In this document: positions 7,141 to 14,529 of the stretch, one piece after another | Position numbering within the stretch: the first letter of the stretch is position 1 | How the letters are laid out: each line of letters starts with the position of its first letter | Assembly: GCA_040902445.1 (NCBI GenBank) | Contig: JBBDXJ010000204.1 | Location: 1 to 22,930 of the forward strand | DNA: 22,930 nucleotides | Direction: 5' to 3' | Origin: Chryseosolibacter sp040902445 | Lineage (GTDB): Bacteria; Bacteroidota; Bacteroidia; Cytophagales; Cyclobacteriaceae | Notes under the pieces: generated by a model | The model's input: the letters and a program-made list of their open reading frames with translations, nothing else | What the model was told of the DNA's origin: nothing | The model's database searches: none | Made by a program: the position numbers and the translations under genes

Positions 7141-8686
7141 TCTTCGAAGTTAAGAAAATTAAAGGAATGATCATTTCCTCCATGCTTACTCCTCCGTGCT
7201 GAAAAGTATCTTTATAAAAATTCACGTAATAATTAAAGTTATTGGGATAGGCAAAAAACTGATCTTCGATGGCAAAAACATAAGAGGTAGACACATTCAT
7301 TTTAGGCAAAAACAACCGGTCCGGTTTTGACACCTGCATTACTTTGTCTCCTTCATAACCGAGGTTCTTTCCTTGTTTATAGCGCAGGTTGGTATTTACC
7401 GTGCGGTCGCCGATGATCTTGAAAGGCCGCTTTACGCGGATAGTCCCATGGTCGGTGGTAATAATTACCCTTACATCTTTTTCAGAAATTTTCCGGATAA
7501 TATCGATCAGCGGCGAGTGCAAAAACCAGGATTTCGTAAGGGACCTGTAGGCCGATTCATCGGGTGCAAGTTCGCGTACCATGGCCATATCGGTGCGGGC
7601 ATGTGAAAGCATGTCGACAAAATTGTATACGATGATATTCAACTCGTTGTTGAAAAGGTTGTTGACTGAATCAGCGAGATTGCGTCCCTCCTCCAGGTTT
7701 TTGATTTTGTGATACGACATCTTTCCCTGGATGTTGTTCCTTCGCATCTGTTTGGCGAGAAACTCATCCTCCGAATTATTCTTGCCTTCTTCTACATCTT
7801 CACCTACCCAGAGGTCGGGATTGGTTTTTGCCATTTCCGACGGCATTAGCCCTGAGAAAATTGCATTGCGGGCATAGGCGGTTGTCGTGGGCAGAATCGA
7901 GTAATAATGTTCTTCCTGATCGATGGTAAAGTACTCGCTGATAACAGGTTCAATGACTTTCCACTGATCATACCGCAGGTTATCGATCAGGATAACAAAG
8001 ACAGGTTTTTTCTGATTCAACTCCGGAAAGACCTTTCGCTTCATGAGTTGGTGTGAAAGCAGGGGCTTATCCGCTTTCGGGTCATTCAGCCAACTTTCAT
8101 AATTGCGCATAATGAATTTGGCGAAATTGGCGTTGGCCTCGGTCTTCTGCATATCCAGGACCTCCGCCATATCCTGGTTGTCGTCCATTTGCACTTCCCA
8201 GAAAACCAGTTTCTTATAGATATCGGCCCATTGCTCATGGTTCATCACATCCTGAAAAGCCATGCTGATCTTACGGAATTCCTGCTGGTAGTTCAGGTTG
8301 GTTTTTTCAATGACCAACCTTTTATTCTCCAGGATCTTTTTCACCGCCAGGAGGATCTGACTCGGATTCAAGGGCTTAATGAGGTAGTCGGCGATTTTTG
8401 ATCCAATGGCTTCTTCCATGATCTGCTCCTCCTCGTTTTTGGTGATCATAACCACGGGCAGATTGGGTTTGTTGTTCTTGATCTGGCTGAGGGCTTCCAG
8501 GCCCGACATTCCAGGCATATGCTCATCGAGGAAGACCACGTCAAAGTTCTTGTCATCACACATCTCAACGGCATCCGCACCATTGTTCACAGGGGTGATG
8601 TCGTAACCACGTTGTTCGAGGAAAATGATATGGGGTTTTAGAAGATCAATTTCATCATCCGCCCAGAGTATATTATATCGCTGCAT
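7130..8686 (-). CDS. porX: PorX: response regulator fused to a PglZ/alkaline-phosphatase domain
   Basis: A 518-residue two-domain protein. Residues 1-120 are a receiver domain with the acidic pair D10/D11, phospho-acceptor D54 (VVFLDEHMPGMSG), T82 and K104. After a helical linker (about 120-220) comes a PglZ domain of the alkaline phosphatase superfamily. It shows metal-site aspartates in LIDNLRYDQW (D235, D240), a TTT cluster (267-269) at the nucleophile position, D358 in NFVDMLSHA and TTDHGT (D412, H413). In Porphyromonas and Flavobacterium, PorX with the kinase PorY controls the type IX secretion system, and the PglZ domain has zinc-dependent phosphodiesterase activity on cyclic and linear oligonucleotides. 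All key residues are kept here. It is first in the operon with tsaE and ald, with an AGGAG-like site 5-6 nt before the ATG, and divergent from the HD-domain gene. No PorY-like kinase is in the window. Confidence 0.93.
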   Translation of the reverse strand: MQRYNILWADDEIDLLKPHIIFLEQRGYDITPVNNGADAVEMCDDKNFDVVFLDEHMPGMSGLEALSQIKNNKPNLPVVMITKNEEEQIMEEAIGSKIADYLIKPLNPSQILLAVKKILENKRLVIEKTNLNYQQEFRKISMAFQDVMNHEQWADIYKKLVFWEVQMDDNQDMAEVLDMQKTEANANFAKFIMRNYESWLNDPKADKPLLSHQLMKRKVFPELNQKKPVFVILIDNLRYDQWKVIEPVISEYFTIDQEEHYYSILPTTTAYARNAIFSGLMPSEMAKTNPDLWVGEDVEEGKNNSEDEFLAKQMRRNNIQGKMSYHKIKNLEEGRNLADSVNNLFNNELNIIVYNFVDMLSHARTDMAMVRELAPDESAYRSLTKSWFLHSPLIDIIRKISEKDVRVIITTDHGTIRVKRPFKIIGDRTVNTNLRYKQGKNLGYEGDKVMQVSKPDRLFLPKMNVSTSYVFAIEDQFFAYPNNFNYYVNFYKDTFQHGGVSMEEMIIPLIFLTSKNVV

Positions 8687-8840
8687 AGCTCCTGTTTTTG
8701 TGAAAGTTATCTAAATATAGACTGTAAAACCTGCATTTGACCGGCCATTCAAAGTGTAAATTGTTGATTTATAAGGTTTAATTTACGCTGAAGTGCAAAA
8801 CCAGGCCAACGCTCATTAAATTTACCTGAATCATTGTCTA

Positions 8841-10067
8841 TTGAACAAAAAGAAAATCATTAACGATCCGCTTTACGGGTTTATTCATGTCAAGAGCGAG
8901 TTAATATTTGACATTATTTCTCATCCCTACTTTCAGCGGTTGCGATACATCAAACAACTGGGTCTCACCGACCTGGTATATCCCGGGGCGGTGCACACCC
9001 GGTTTCAGCATGCCTTAGGGGCGTTGCACCTGATGGGGAGGGTTCTGGATAACCTGCGCTTCAAAGGCGTCGGGATTTCCCATGAAGAGTATGAAGCTGC
9101 GCAACTGGCGGTGTTGCTACATGATATCGGCCACGGTCCGTTCTCCCATGCACTGGAACACTGCCTGCTTCCCGGGGTGAAGCATGAAAGCATTTCTTAT
9201 TTGTTCATGTCTGCGTTGAATGCTGAGTTCAACGGCGCCCTGGACCTCACGCTTAAGATTTTCAGGAACAGTTATCCCCGGAAATTTTTTTTTCAGCTTG
9301 TTTCAAGTCAGCTGGACATTGACAGGCTGGATTATCTGAACCGGGATTGTTTTTTTTCCGGCGTTCAGGAAGGCACCATCGGCGTTGACCGGATTATTCT
9401 GATGTTGCACGTCCACGAAGATCAACTCGTCGTTGAGGAAAAAGGGATCTACAGCATTGAAAATTTTTTGAACGCCAGACGGCTTATGTACTGGCAGGTT
9501 TACCTGCACAAAACGACGGTGTGCGCCGAGCGCATGCTGGTCAACCTTATACGCAGGGCACAGTCATTGATACGCGCAGGTGAAATCATTCCGGCCAGTG
9601 AATCGCTGAAATTATTTTTAGAAAATACCTTTACCATTGAAAGTTTAAAAAATAAGAAAAAGGCTTTGAGCGCTTTTGGAAAACTGGATGATCACGATAT
9701 CTGGGGCGCTATCAAACTCTGGCGTCACCACAAGGACCGCATTTTAGCAATCCTTTCCGGGATGCTTCTCGACCGAAAGCTTTTCCAGATAATTCTGAGC
9801 CATGAGCCAATTAAAAAAAGTGTAATTGAAAAGATCAGAACCTCCATCACGCAGAAATATCAGACCTTAAGGGCCGAATCATCTTATCTTTATTCGCACG
9901 GCACCGTTACCAACGAGGCGTATACCGAGGGTGAAAAGATCAACATCCTTACCCGTTCGGGAGCATTGCTGGATATTGCCCAGGCGTCCGATTTACCCAA
10001 TATCAAAGCGATCAGCAAAATCGTGAAAAAAAACTATCTGTGCTGGCCTAAAGATGTATCTTTGTAA
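8841..10067 (+). CDS. HD-domain phosphohydrolase (dNTPase/SAMHD1-like family)
   Basis: A 408-residue cytoplasmic protein of the COG1078-type HD superfamily. The metal-binding HD signature is complete: H57 in TRFQHALG, H94-D95 in VLLHDIGHGPFSHALE, and a downstream aspartate in the segment SQLDIDRLDYLNRD. Family members hydrolyse dNTPs or other nucleotides; the substrate here is not known. The reading frame starts with TTG at 8841 giving MNKKKIINDPLYGFIHV, which is the usual beginning of Bacteroidetes homologs, and no ATG upstream fits. Position is conserved between porX and lpxD in many Bacteroidetes as I recall them. The 154-bp spacer to porX must hold both promoters. A 7-of-8 match to the -7 box, TAAATTTA, lies about 18 nt before the TTG. 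Confidence 0.85.
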   Translation: MNKKKIINDPLYGFIHVKSELIFDIISHPYFQRLRYIKQLGLTDLVYPGAVHTRFQHALGALHLMGRVLDNLRFKGVGISHEEYEAAQLAVLLHDIGHGPFSHALEHCLLPGVKHESISYLFMSALNAEFNGALDLTLKIFRNSYPRKFFFQLVSSQLDIDRLDYLNRDCFFSGVQEGTIGVDRIILMLHVHEDQLVVEEKGIYSIENFLNARRLMYWQVYLHKTTVCAERMLVNLIRRAQSLIRAGEIIPASESLKLFLENTFTIESLKNKKKALSAFGKLDDHDIWGAIKLWRHHKDRILAILSGMLLDRKLFQIILSHEPIKKSVIEKIRTSITQKYQTLRAESSYLYSHGTVTNEAYTEGEKINILTRSGALLDIAQASDLPNIKAISKIVKKNYLCWPKDVSL

Positions 10068-10070
10068 ATA

Positions 10071-10093
10071 GTCATTGGTCGTTGGTCATTGGT
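10071..10093 (+). repeat. Heptamer array, left arm (GTCATTG units)
   Basis: Three units GTCATTG, GTCGTTG, GTCATTG plus GT, starting 4 nt after the HD-gene stop. In RNA this arm can pair along all 23 nt with 10186-10208, using three G-U pairs. Confidence 0.8.
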
Positions 10094-10172
10094 AAAGGCC
10101 GCGAGAGATTCTCAGTCGAGTTTAAAAAAAGAAATTTTTCCCGGTCTCTTGTATGATTACACCATGAACAAA

Positions 10173-10210
10173 CTAATGACTAATGACTAATGACCAATGA
10201 CTAATGACTA
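10173..10210 (+). repeat. Heptamer array, right arm (CTAATGA units) before lpxD
   Basis: Five units, four CTAATGA and one CCAATGA, plus a trailing CTA. It ends 4 nt before the lpxD ATG. Each unit contains ATGA, so start-like codons occur in all three frames. Confidence 0.85.
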
Positions 10211-10214
10211 TATC

Positions 10215-11288
10215 ATGGAATTTACTATTGATCAAGTAGCCGGGATGTTGGGTGGTGAAGTGAAAGGTGATGGAAATGAAATGATTAATATGCTGGCAAA
10301 AATCCAGGAAGCGAAAAAAGGTCAGATCACTTTTTTGTCAAACCCCAAATACGAACCTTATATTTATACAACCAAAGCTTCGGCTGTCATTGTAAATAAA
10401 GACTTCGTTCCGAAAAAACCCATTGCGTCAAACCTTATCCTTGTTGAGGATCCCTATATAAGTTTCACTGCCCTGCTTGAAGAATATCACAAGCTGATGA
10501 GTTTCCAAAAAGTGGGTATTGAACAACCATCTTTCTGCGGTGAGGATGTAGTCGAGGGAGAAAATATTTATCGCGGTGCATTTTCATACATAGGGAGCAA
10601 TGTCAGGATTGGCGACAATGTCAAAATATACCCTCATGTTTTCGTCGGGGATGATGTAGTTATCGGTGACAATACCATTTTACATCCACATGTAAAATTA
10701 TATGCGGGTACGCGGATCGGCAGCCATTGCATCATACATGCCGGTACCGTTATTGGCAGTGATGGTTTTGGATTTGCCCCGCAGGAAGATGGGAGTTATA
10801 AGGCCATTCCGCAGATGGGAAATGTAATTATTGAAGACCATGTTTGTATTGGCGCCAATACGGTGATTGATTGTGCCACGCTCTCGGGTGACTCCACTAT
10901 AATAAGACAGGGTGTGAAACTCGACAATCTTATTCAGGTTGCTCACAATGTTGAGATCGGCAAGAACACGGTTATTGCCGCGCAGACGGGGATTTCCGGT
11001 TCCACCAAACTGGGTGAAAATTGTGTTGTTGCCGGCCAGGTTGGCATGGCAGGGCATATCGTCATCGCCAATAAGACAAGCATTGGCGCGCAGGCGGGTA
11101 TTTTGAAATCCATATCTAAAGAAGGCCAACAGATCATCGGCTCGCCGGCCTTTGATGTGAAAGAATTTTTCAAAGCGTACGCTGTTTACAAGAAACTACC
11201 CGATCTGAATCACCGGCTTCGGGAATTGCAGAGCAAACTGCTGCACGCCGAACGCAAAACCGAACCCAGGTCCAAAGAAAGTAGGTAA
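10215..11288 (+). CDS. lpxD: UDP-3-O-(3-hydroxyacyl)glucosamine N-acyltransferase LpxD
   Basis: Third step of lipid A synthesis: adds a hydroxyacyl chain from acyl-ACP to the 2-amino group of UDP-3-O-acylglucosamine. With the ATG at 10215 the protein has 357 residues. The N-terminal uridine-binding domain (1-100, with TFLSNPKY) is followed by a left-handed parallel beta helix of hexapeptide repeats (about 110-320: IGDNVKIYP, IGANTVIDC, IGAQAGIL). The catalytic histidine is H244 in LIQVAHNVEIG. The C-terminal helix (KAYAVYKKLPDLNHRLRELQ) is typical. An in-frame ATG at 10197 lies inside the heptamer array and would add MTNDYI; MEFTIDQVAGML is the family start. Translation could be affected by the foldback of the heptamer arms ending 6 nt upstream. 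Confidence 0.96.
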   Translation: MEFTIDQVAGMLGGEVKGDGNEMINMLAKIQEAKKGQITFLSNPKYEPYIYTTKASAVIVNKDFVPKKPIASNLILVEDPYISFTALLEEYHKLMSFQKVGIEQPSFCGEDVVEGENIYRGAFSYIGSNVRIGDNVKIYPHVFVGDDVVIGDNTILHPHVKLYAGTRIGSHCIIHAGTVIGSDGFGFAPQEDGSYKAIPQMGNVIIEDHVCIGANTVIDCATLSGDSTIIRQGVKLDNLIQVAHNVEIGKNTVIAAQTGISGSTKLGENCVVAGQVGMAGHIVIANKTSIGAQAGILKSISKEGQQIIGSPAFDVKEFFKAYAVYKKLPDLNHRLRELQSKLLHAERKTEPRSKESR

Positions 11289-11335
11289 TCCTCCACCTAT
11301 CAATCGATTGCAGAATCAGGGTTCCGAATGATTGG

Positions 11336-11349
11336 ATTATCCGGATAAT
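11336..11349. promoter_or_regulatory. 14-bp perfect palindrome in the lpxC promoter region
   Basis: ATTATCCGGATAAT is its own reverse complement. It sits between a TTG at 11332-11334 (possible -33) and TAAATTTG at 11356-11363 (-7), where a repressor would block RNA polymerase. A second palindrome, CAATCGATTG, lies at 11301-11310. Confidence 0.45.
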
Positions 11350-11355
11350 TGGGTT

Positions 11356-11363
11356 TAAATTTG
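11356..11363 (+). promoter_or_regulatory. Putative lpxC-fabZ promoter (-7 box TAAATTTG)
   Basis: Exact match to the Bacteroidetes TAnnTTTG consensus, 16 nt before the lpxC ATG. A TTG 21 nt upstream (11332-11334) could be the -33 element. This would let lpxC-fabZ and lpxA be transcribed apart from lpxD. Confidence 0.5.
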
Positions 11364-11379
11364 CCCACTTTCCATACCT

Positions 11380-12777
11380 ATGCTCAATATCAAACAGCAA
11401 ACCATTCAAAAATCCGTTACGATATCGGGTGTTGGTCTGCATACGGGAGTTCAGACGAATATGACTTTCCTGCCTGCAAAACCAAATCACGGCATCAAAT
11501 TTCAGCGGATCGACTTGCCTGGTTCACCGATTATCAATGCGGATTGTGAAAATGTAGTTGATGTTTCCAGGGGAACAACTATTGAGCAGAACGGGGCCAG
11601 GATCAGCACCATTGAGCATACACTCGCCGCGCTGGTGGGGTTGGAAATCGACAATGTTATGATTCAACTCGATGGTCCTGAGTGCCCTATAATGGATGGA
11701 AGTTCCATTCAGTTTGTAGAAACGCTTAAGGAAGCCGGAACAGAGGAACAAAACGCGTTGAGGGACTTCTTTGAAGTTCAGGAACCGCTGTTTTACCGGG
11801 AAGCAGCCCGAAATGTCGAGATCGCAGCGCTGCCGCTCGACGATTATCGGGTAACAGTAATGATAGACTACAATTCCCCTGTGTTGGGAAGCCAGCACGC
11901 ATCGATCACTGATATCCGGCAATTTGAAAAAGAAATAGCATCATGCAGAACCTTTTGTTTTTTGCACGAGCTGGAAATGCTTTATAAAAATAATCTCATC
12001 CGCGGCGGAGATCTGAATAATGCTATCGTCATTGTTGACCGCGTTGTAAAGGATGATGAACTGGACAACATCGCCAAAATGCTCGGGAAGCCGAAAGTTG
12101 CCGTCAAACAGGAAGGCATCCTCAACAACATTGAATTGCGTTATAAAAATGAACCGGCGCGCCATAAGCTGCTGGATATCGTCGGAGATTTGGCGCTTTG
12201 CGGAAGACCCCTCAAAGCGCAGGTACTGGCCGCCCGCCCCGGACATGCCGCCAACGTAGCATTTGCAAAAAAATTAAAGAAGGCGATGCATGAAGCTGAC
12301 AAACAAGGCAGGCCCAAATACAATCCATCATTACCTCCTGTGATGGATATAAACAAGATCACCGCCACGCTTCCACACCGATATCCGTTCCTGCTGATTG
12401 ATAAAATAATTTACCTGGACAACGAGAGCGTAGCGGGTGTAAAAAATGTGACCGCCAACGAATTTTTCTTTCAGGGCCACTTTCCGGGAAACCCGGTTTT
12501 TCCAGGGGTACTTCAGATTGAAGCCATGGCTCAGATTGGCGGGATTCTTGTGCTCAACACTGTGCCCGATCCTGAAAATTACTGGACCTACTTTTTAGGG
12601 ATCGAAAGCATTAAGTTTAGAAAAATGGTTCTTCCCGGCGACACACTGGTCATTCAGTGTGATCTGGTGGCGCCGATAAAACGTGGGATTGCAAAGATGT
12701 ATGGTCGTGCATTTGTTGGTAATTCCCTGGTCTGTGAGGGTACGATGACCGCCAGTATCGTTCGAAAAAATACATGA
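11380..12777 (+). CDS. lpxC-fabZ: Bifunctional LpxC deacetylase / FabZ hydroxyacyl-ACP dehydratase
   Basis: A 465-residue fusion typical of Bacteroidota. Residues 1 to ~305 are LpxC, the zinc amidase that removes acetate from UDP-3-O-acyl-GlcNAc and commits the precursor to lipid A. E79 and H80 lie in STIEHTLAAL, then PECPIMDGSS, the zinc ligands H262 and D266 in RHKLLDIVGD, and H289 in RPGHAAN. Residues ~320-465 are FabZ, which dehydrates beta-hydroxyacyl-ACP in fatty acid synthesis: LPHRYPFLLIDK, the catalytic H367 in GHFPGNPVFPG and E381 in LQIEAMAQIGG. The linker is short (HEADKQGRPKYNPSLPP). The two activities compete for the hydroxyacyl-ACP branch between lipid A and phospholipid, so fusion keeps them stoichiometric. 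The stop overlaps lpxA by 4 nt (ATGA). Confidence 0.97.
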   Translation: MLNIKQQTIQKSVTISGVGLHTGVQTNMTFLPAKPNHGIKFQRIDLPGSPIINADCENVVDVSRGTTIEQNGARISTIEHTLAALVGLEIDNVMIQLDGPECPIMDGSSIQFVETLKEAGTEEQNALRDFFEVQEPLFYREAARNVEIAALPLDDYRVTVMIDYNSPVLGSQHASITDIRQFEKEIASCRTFCFLHELEMLYKNNLIRGGDLNNAIVIVDRVVKDDELDNIAKMLGKPKVAVKQEGILNNIELRYKNEPARHKLLDIVGDLALCGRPLKAQVLAARPGHAANVAFAKKLKKAMHEADKQGRPKYNPSLPPVMDINKITATLPHRYPFLLIDKIIYLDNESVAGVKNVTANEFFFQGHFPGNPVFPGVLQIEAMAQIGGILVLNTVPDPENYWTYFLGIESIKFRKMVLPGDTLVIQCDLVAPIKRGIAKMYGRAFVGNSLVCEGTMTASIVRKNT

Positions 12778-13562
12778 GCAGATTTCCTTTAGCAAACGTT
12801 CATCCTGAAGCAAAGATCGGCAACAATGTTGTCATTGAGCCTTTTGCCACTGTTCACAAAGATGTGGTGATCGCAGACGGAACCTGGATCGGCCCGAATG
12901 TAATTTTGTGGGATGGCACCCGTCTTGGGAAAAATGTAAAGATCTATCCCGGTGCCTCAGTATCGTCTGTGCCGCAGGATCTGAAATTCGCCGGCGAAAA
13001 AACCGAAACACATATCGGCGATAATACTGTCATCCGGGAATTTGTGACAATCAGTCGTGGCACCACCGATAAGTTTAAGACTTCTATCGGTAAAAACTGT
13101 TTGCTGATGGCGTATGTACATGTGGCGCACGATTGCCTCATCGGCAACAACTGCATTCTTGTAAACGCCGTTCAGGTTGCAGGTCATGTCACCATTGATG
13201 ACTGGGCTATCATCGGAGGTGCAAGCGCCCTTCATCAATTTGTGAAAGTAGGCGCACACGTGATGGTGTCGGGAGGTTCACTGGTAAGAAAAGATATTCC
13301 ACCCTACACAAAAGCAGCACGCGAACCTCTCACTTACGCCGGCATCAATTCTATCGGACTGCGGCGAAGAGGATTTTCTCCTGAAAAGATTAACGAGATC
13401 CAGGAGATCTACAGGTATATTTTCCTGAAAGGCATCAACAACTCGAAAGCACTTGAGGTAGTGGAGCAGGAGATGGCAGGTAGCACCGAACGGGATTACA
13501 TCGTTGATTTTATCCGAACTTCGGAACGCGGTATCATGAAAGGATACGGCGGAAGCGATTAA
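12774..13562 (+). CDS. lpxA: UDP-N-acetylglucosamine acyltransferase LpxA
   Basis: First step of lipid A synthesis: transfers a 3-hydroxyacyl chain from ACP to UDP-GlcNAc. The 262 residues match the E. coli length. N-terminal hexapeptide-repeat beta helix (IGNNVVIEPF, IGPNVILWDG, IGKNCLLMAY, IGNNCILVNA). The catalytic histidine is H119 in VHVAHDCLIG. The C-terminal helical domain (FSPEKINEIQEIYRYIFLKG) is typical. The ATG overlaps the lpxC-fabZ stop as ATGA, so the two are translationally coupled. A strong palindrome 8 nt after the stop (13571-13598) probably ends or stabilises the transcript. Confidence 0.97.
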   Translation: MSRFPLANVHPEAKIGNNVVIEPFATVHKDVVIADGTWIGPNVILWDGTRLGKNVKIYPGASVSSVPQDLKFAGEKTETHIGDNTVIREFVTISRGTTDKFKTSIGKNCLLMAYVHVAHDCLIGNNCILVNAVQVAGHVTIDDWAIIGGASALHQFVKVGAHVMVSGGSLVRKDIPPYTKAAREPLTYAGINSIGLRRRGFSPEKINEIQEIYRYIFLKGINNSKALEVVEQEMAGSTERDYIVDFIRTSERGIMKGYGGSD

Positions 13563-13570
13563 TAATGGCT

Positions 13571-13598
13571 GTAGAGACAAGGCATGCCTCGTCTCTAC
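13571..13598. repeat. 28-bp near-perfect palindrome after lpxA
   Basis: Outer arms GTAGAGAC (13571-13578) and GTCTCTAC (13591-13598) flank AGGCATGCCT (13580-13589), itself a palindrome. The only asymmetry is A at 13579 against C at 13590. It can form a strong hairpin and could act as a terminator or mRNA-stabilising end. GTAGAGAC...GTCTCTAC palindromes are, as I recall, dispersed repeats in several bacterial genomes, so it may be a mobile palindrome rather than a dedicated terminator. Confidence 0.75.
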
Positions 13599-13618
13599 CT
13601 GTTTCCTAATTTTACACT

Positions 13619-14278
13619 GTGACATCATCCTCAGCGAAAGATTCCAATAGCTACCCCCTAACCATTACGGTTAATGATCTCAGCAAACGTTTTAACCGCG
13701 AGTGGATCTTTAAACATTTCAATTACGAGTTCTGCGAAGGGAACACTTACGCTATAACAGGCCCTAATGGGTCAGGAAAATCAACTCTCCTTCAGGTAGT
13801 CTGGGGACAGGTACCACAGAGTTCCGGGACCATTCGGTATCAAAAAGGATCTTTAGAAATTCCCATAGAAGAGGCATTTCGCTATTTGTCGATTGCCACT
13901 CCCTACATGGACCTCATCGAGGAATTTACGCTGTCTGAAATTTTGGATTTTCACTTTAAGCTGAAAAAAATTCGCACGGGCGTTAGTGCGCATGATCTGC
14001 CCGGCATGATGTACCTCGAAGACGCGTCGGAAAAACAACTGATCAATTTTTCCTCGGGCATGAAACAAAGGCTTAAACTTGCTCTCGCCTTTTACACGGA
14101 AGCCGACGTATACTTCCTTGATGAGCCCGGAACCAACCTTGATAGTCGTGCTTTTGAGTGGTATAGCCGCGAATTGAGGCAACTCCCGGATAATGCCATA
14201 ATCTTCATCGCTTCCAATAACGAAGATGAATACCCCACAAATGCGACGATCGTCAACCTGATGGATTTCAAGAAATAG
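13619..14278 (+). CDS. Orphan ABC transporter ATP-binding protein
   Basis: A 219-residue single nucleotide-binding domain. Walker A GPNGSGKST (48-56), signature FSSGMKQRLKLA (144-155) and Walker B VYFLDEPGTNLD (164-175, with catalytic E169) are all present, so ATP binding is expected. Two switch positions depart from the standard: the Q-loop region reads ATPYMDLIEEFT with no clear glutamine, and the H-loop position reads IASNNEDEY, with Asn where His is usual. This pattern is, as I recall, shared by a Bacteroidetes family of CcmA-like stand-alone ABC ATPases. No permease is adjacent, so partner and substrate are unknown. The frame has no ATG; GTG at 13619 gives a reasonable N-terminus before the conserved ITVNDLSKRF. 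It follows lpxA after the palindrome, so a role linked to lipid A export is possible but unproven. Confidence 0.85.
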   Translation: MTSSSAKDSNSYPLTITVNDLSKRFNREWIFKHFNYEFCEGNTYAITGPNGSGKSTLLQVVWGQVPQSSGTIRYQKGSLEIPIEEAFRYLSIATPYMDLIEEFTLSEILDFHFKLKKIRTGVSAHDLPGMMYLEDASEKQLINFSSGMKQRLKLALAFYTEADVYFLDEPGTNLDSRAFEWYSRELRQLPDNAIIFIASNNEDEYPTNATIVNLMDFKK

Positions 14279-14529
14279 CCGGGCAGCGGACGGGCATAAG
14301 AATTTTAACCTGCATCACTTGGAAGCAACCTAAAAAAACTCCCTGAAAGCACTGGAATTGTTTTTTTTAGCCGGCAAGAGAGTAGGGTTAATCGCGAAAA
14401 TTGCCCGAAAAAGCCTTTAAAAAACCTCAAAAGGTTACATAGGGCTATTTTTTCGGTATTAATCCCCGCGGCATGACATTTGAATTATGTATTTTTACTG
14501 ACAATCTTGGAATTCTTAATATTTTATAA
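14279..14529 (+). other. 251-bp spacer with a two-tier hairpin
   Basis: No gene is seen. A stem-loop at 14405-14456 pairs CCGAAAAA-GCC (14405-14415) with GGC-TA-TTTTTTCGG (14443-14456) and contains an inner hairpin AACCT-CAAA-AGGTT (14423-14436). It has no T-run after the stem, so it is not a standard terminator. A T8 tract lies near 14361. No exact TAnnTTTG box precedes the next gene; TATTTTTA (14490-14497) is the nearest. Confidence 0.4.

Noticed and set aside
10173..10210. CRISPR array
   Set aside because: Units are 7 bp with no spacers between them; it is a simple tandem repeat.
10197..10214. Upstream ATG as the lpxD start
   Set aside because: The ATG is part of the heptamer array; the family begins MEFT at 10215.
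10698..11129. 143-residue minus-strand open frame opposite lpxD
   Set aside because: It mirrors the hexapeptide-repeat region of lpxD, whose periodic codons tend to keep the reverse frames open.
13607..13614. Leaderless promoter for the ABC ATPase (TAATTTTA)
   Set aside because: It matches 7 of 8 positions, has no -33 element, and its upstream region is the palindrome; read-through from lpxA is as likely.
14479..14497. TTTG...TATTTTTA promoter for the lipoprotein gene
   Set aside because: The spacing of 7 nt is far too short for the TTTG-N19-TAnnTTTG layout, and the second box is not exact.
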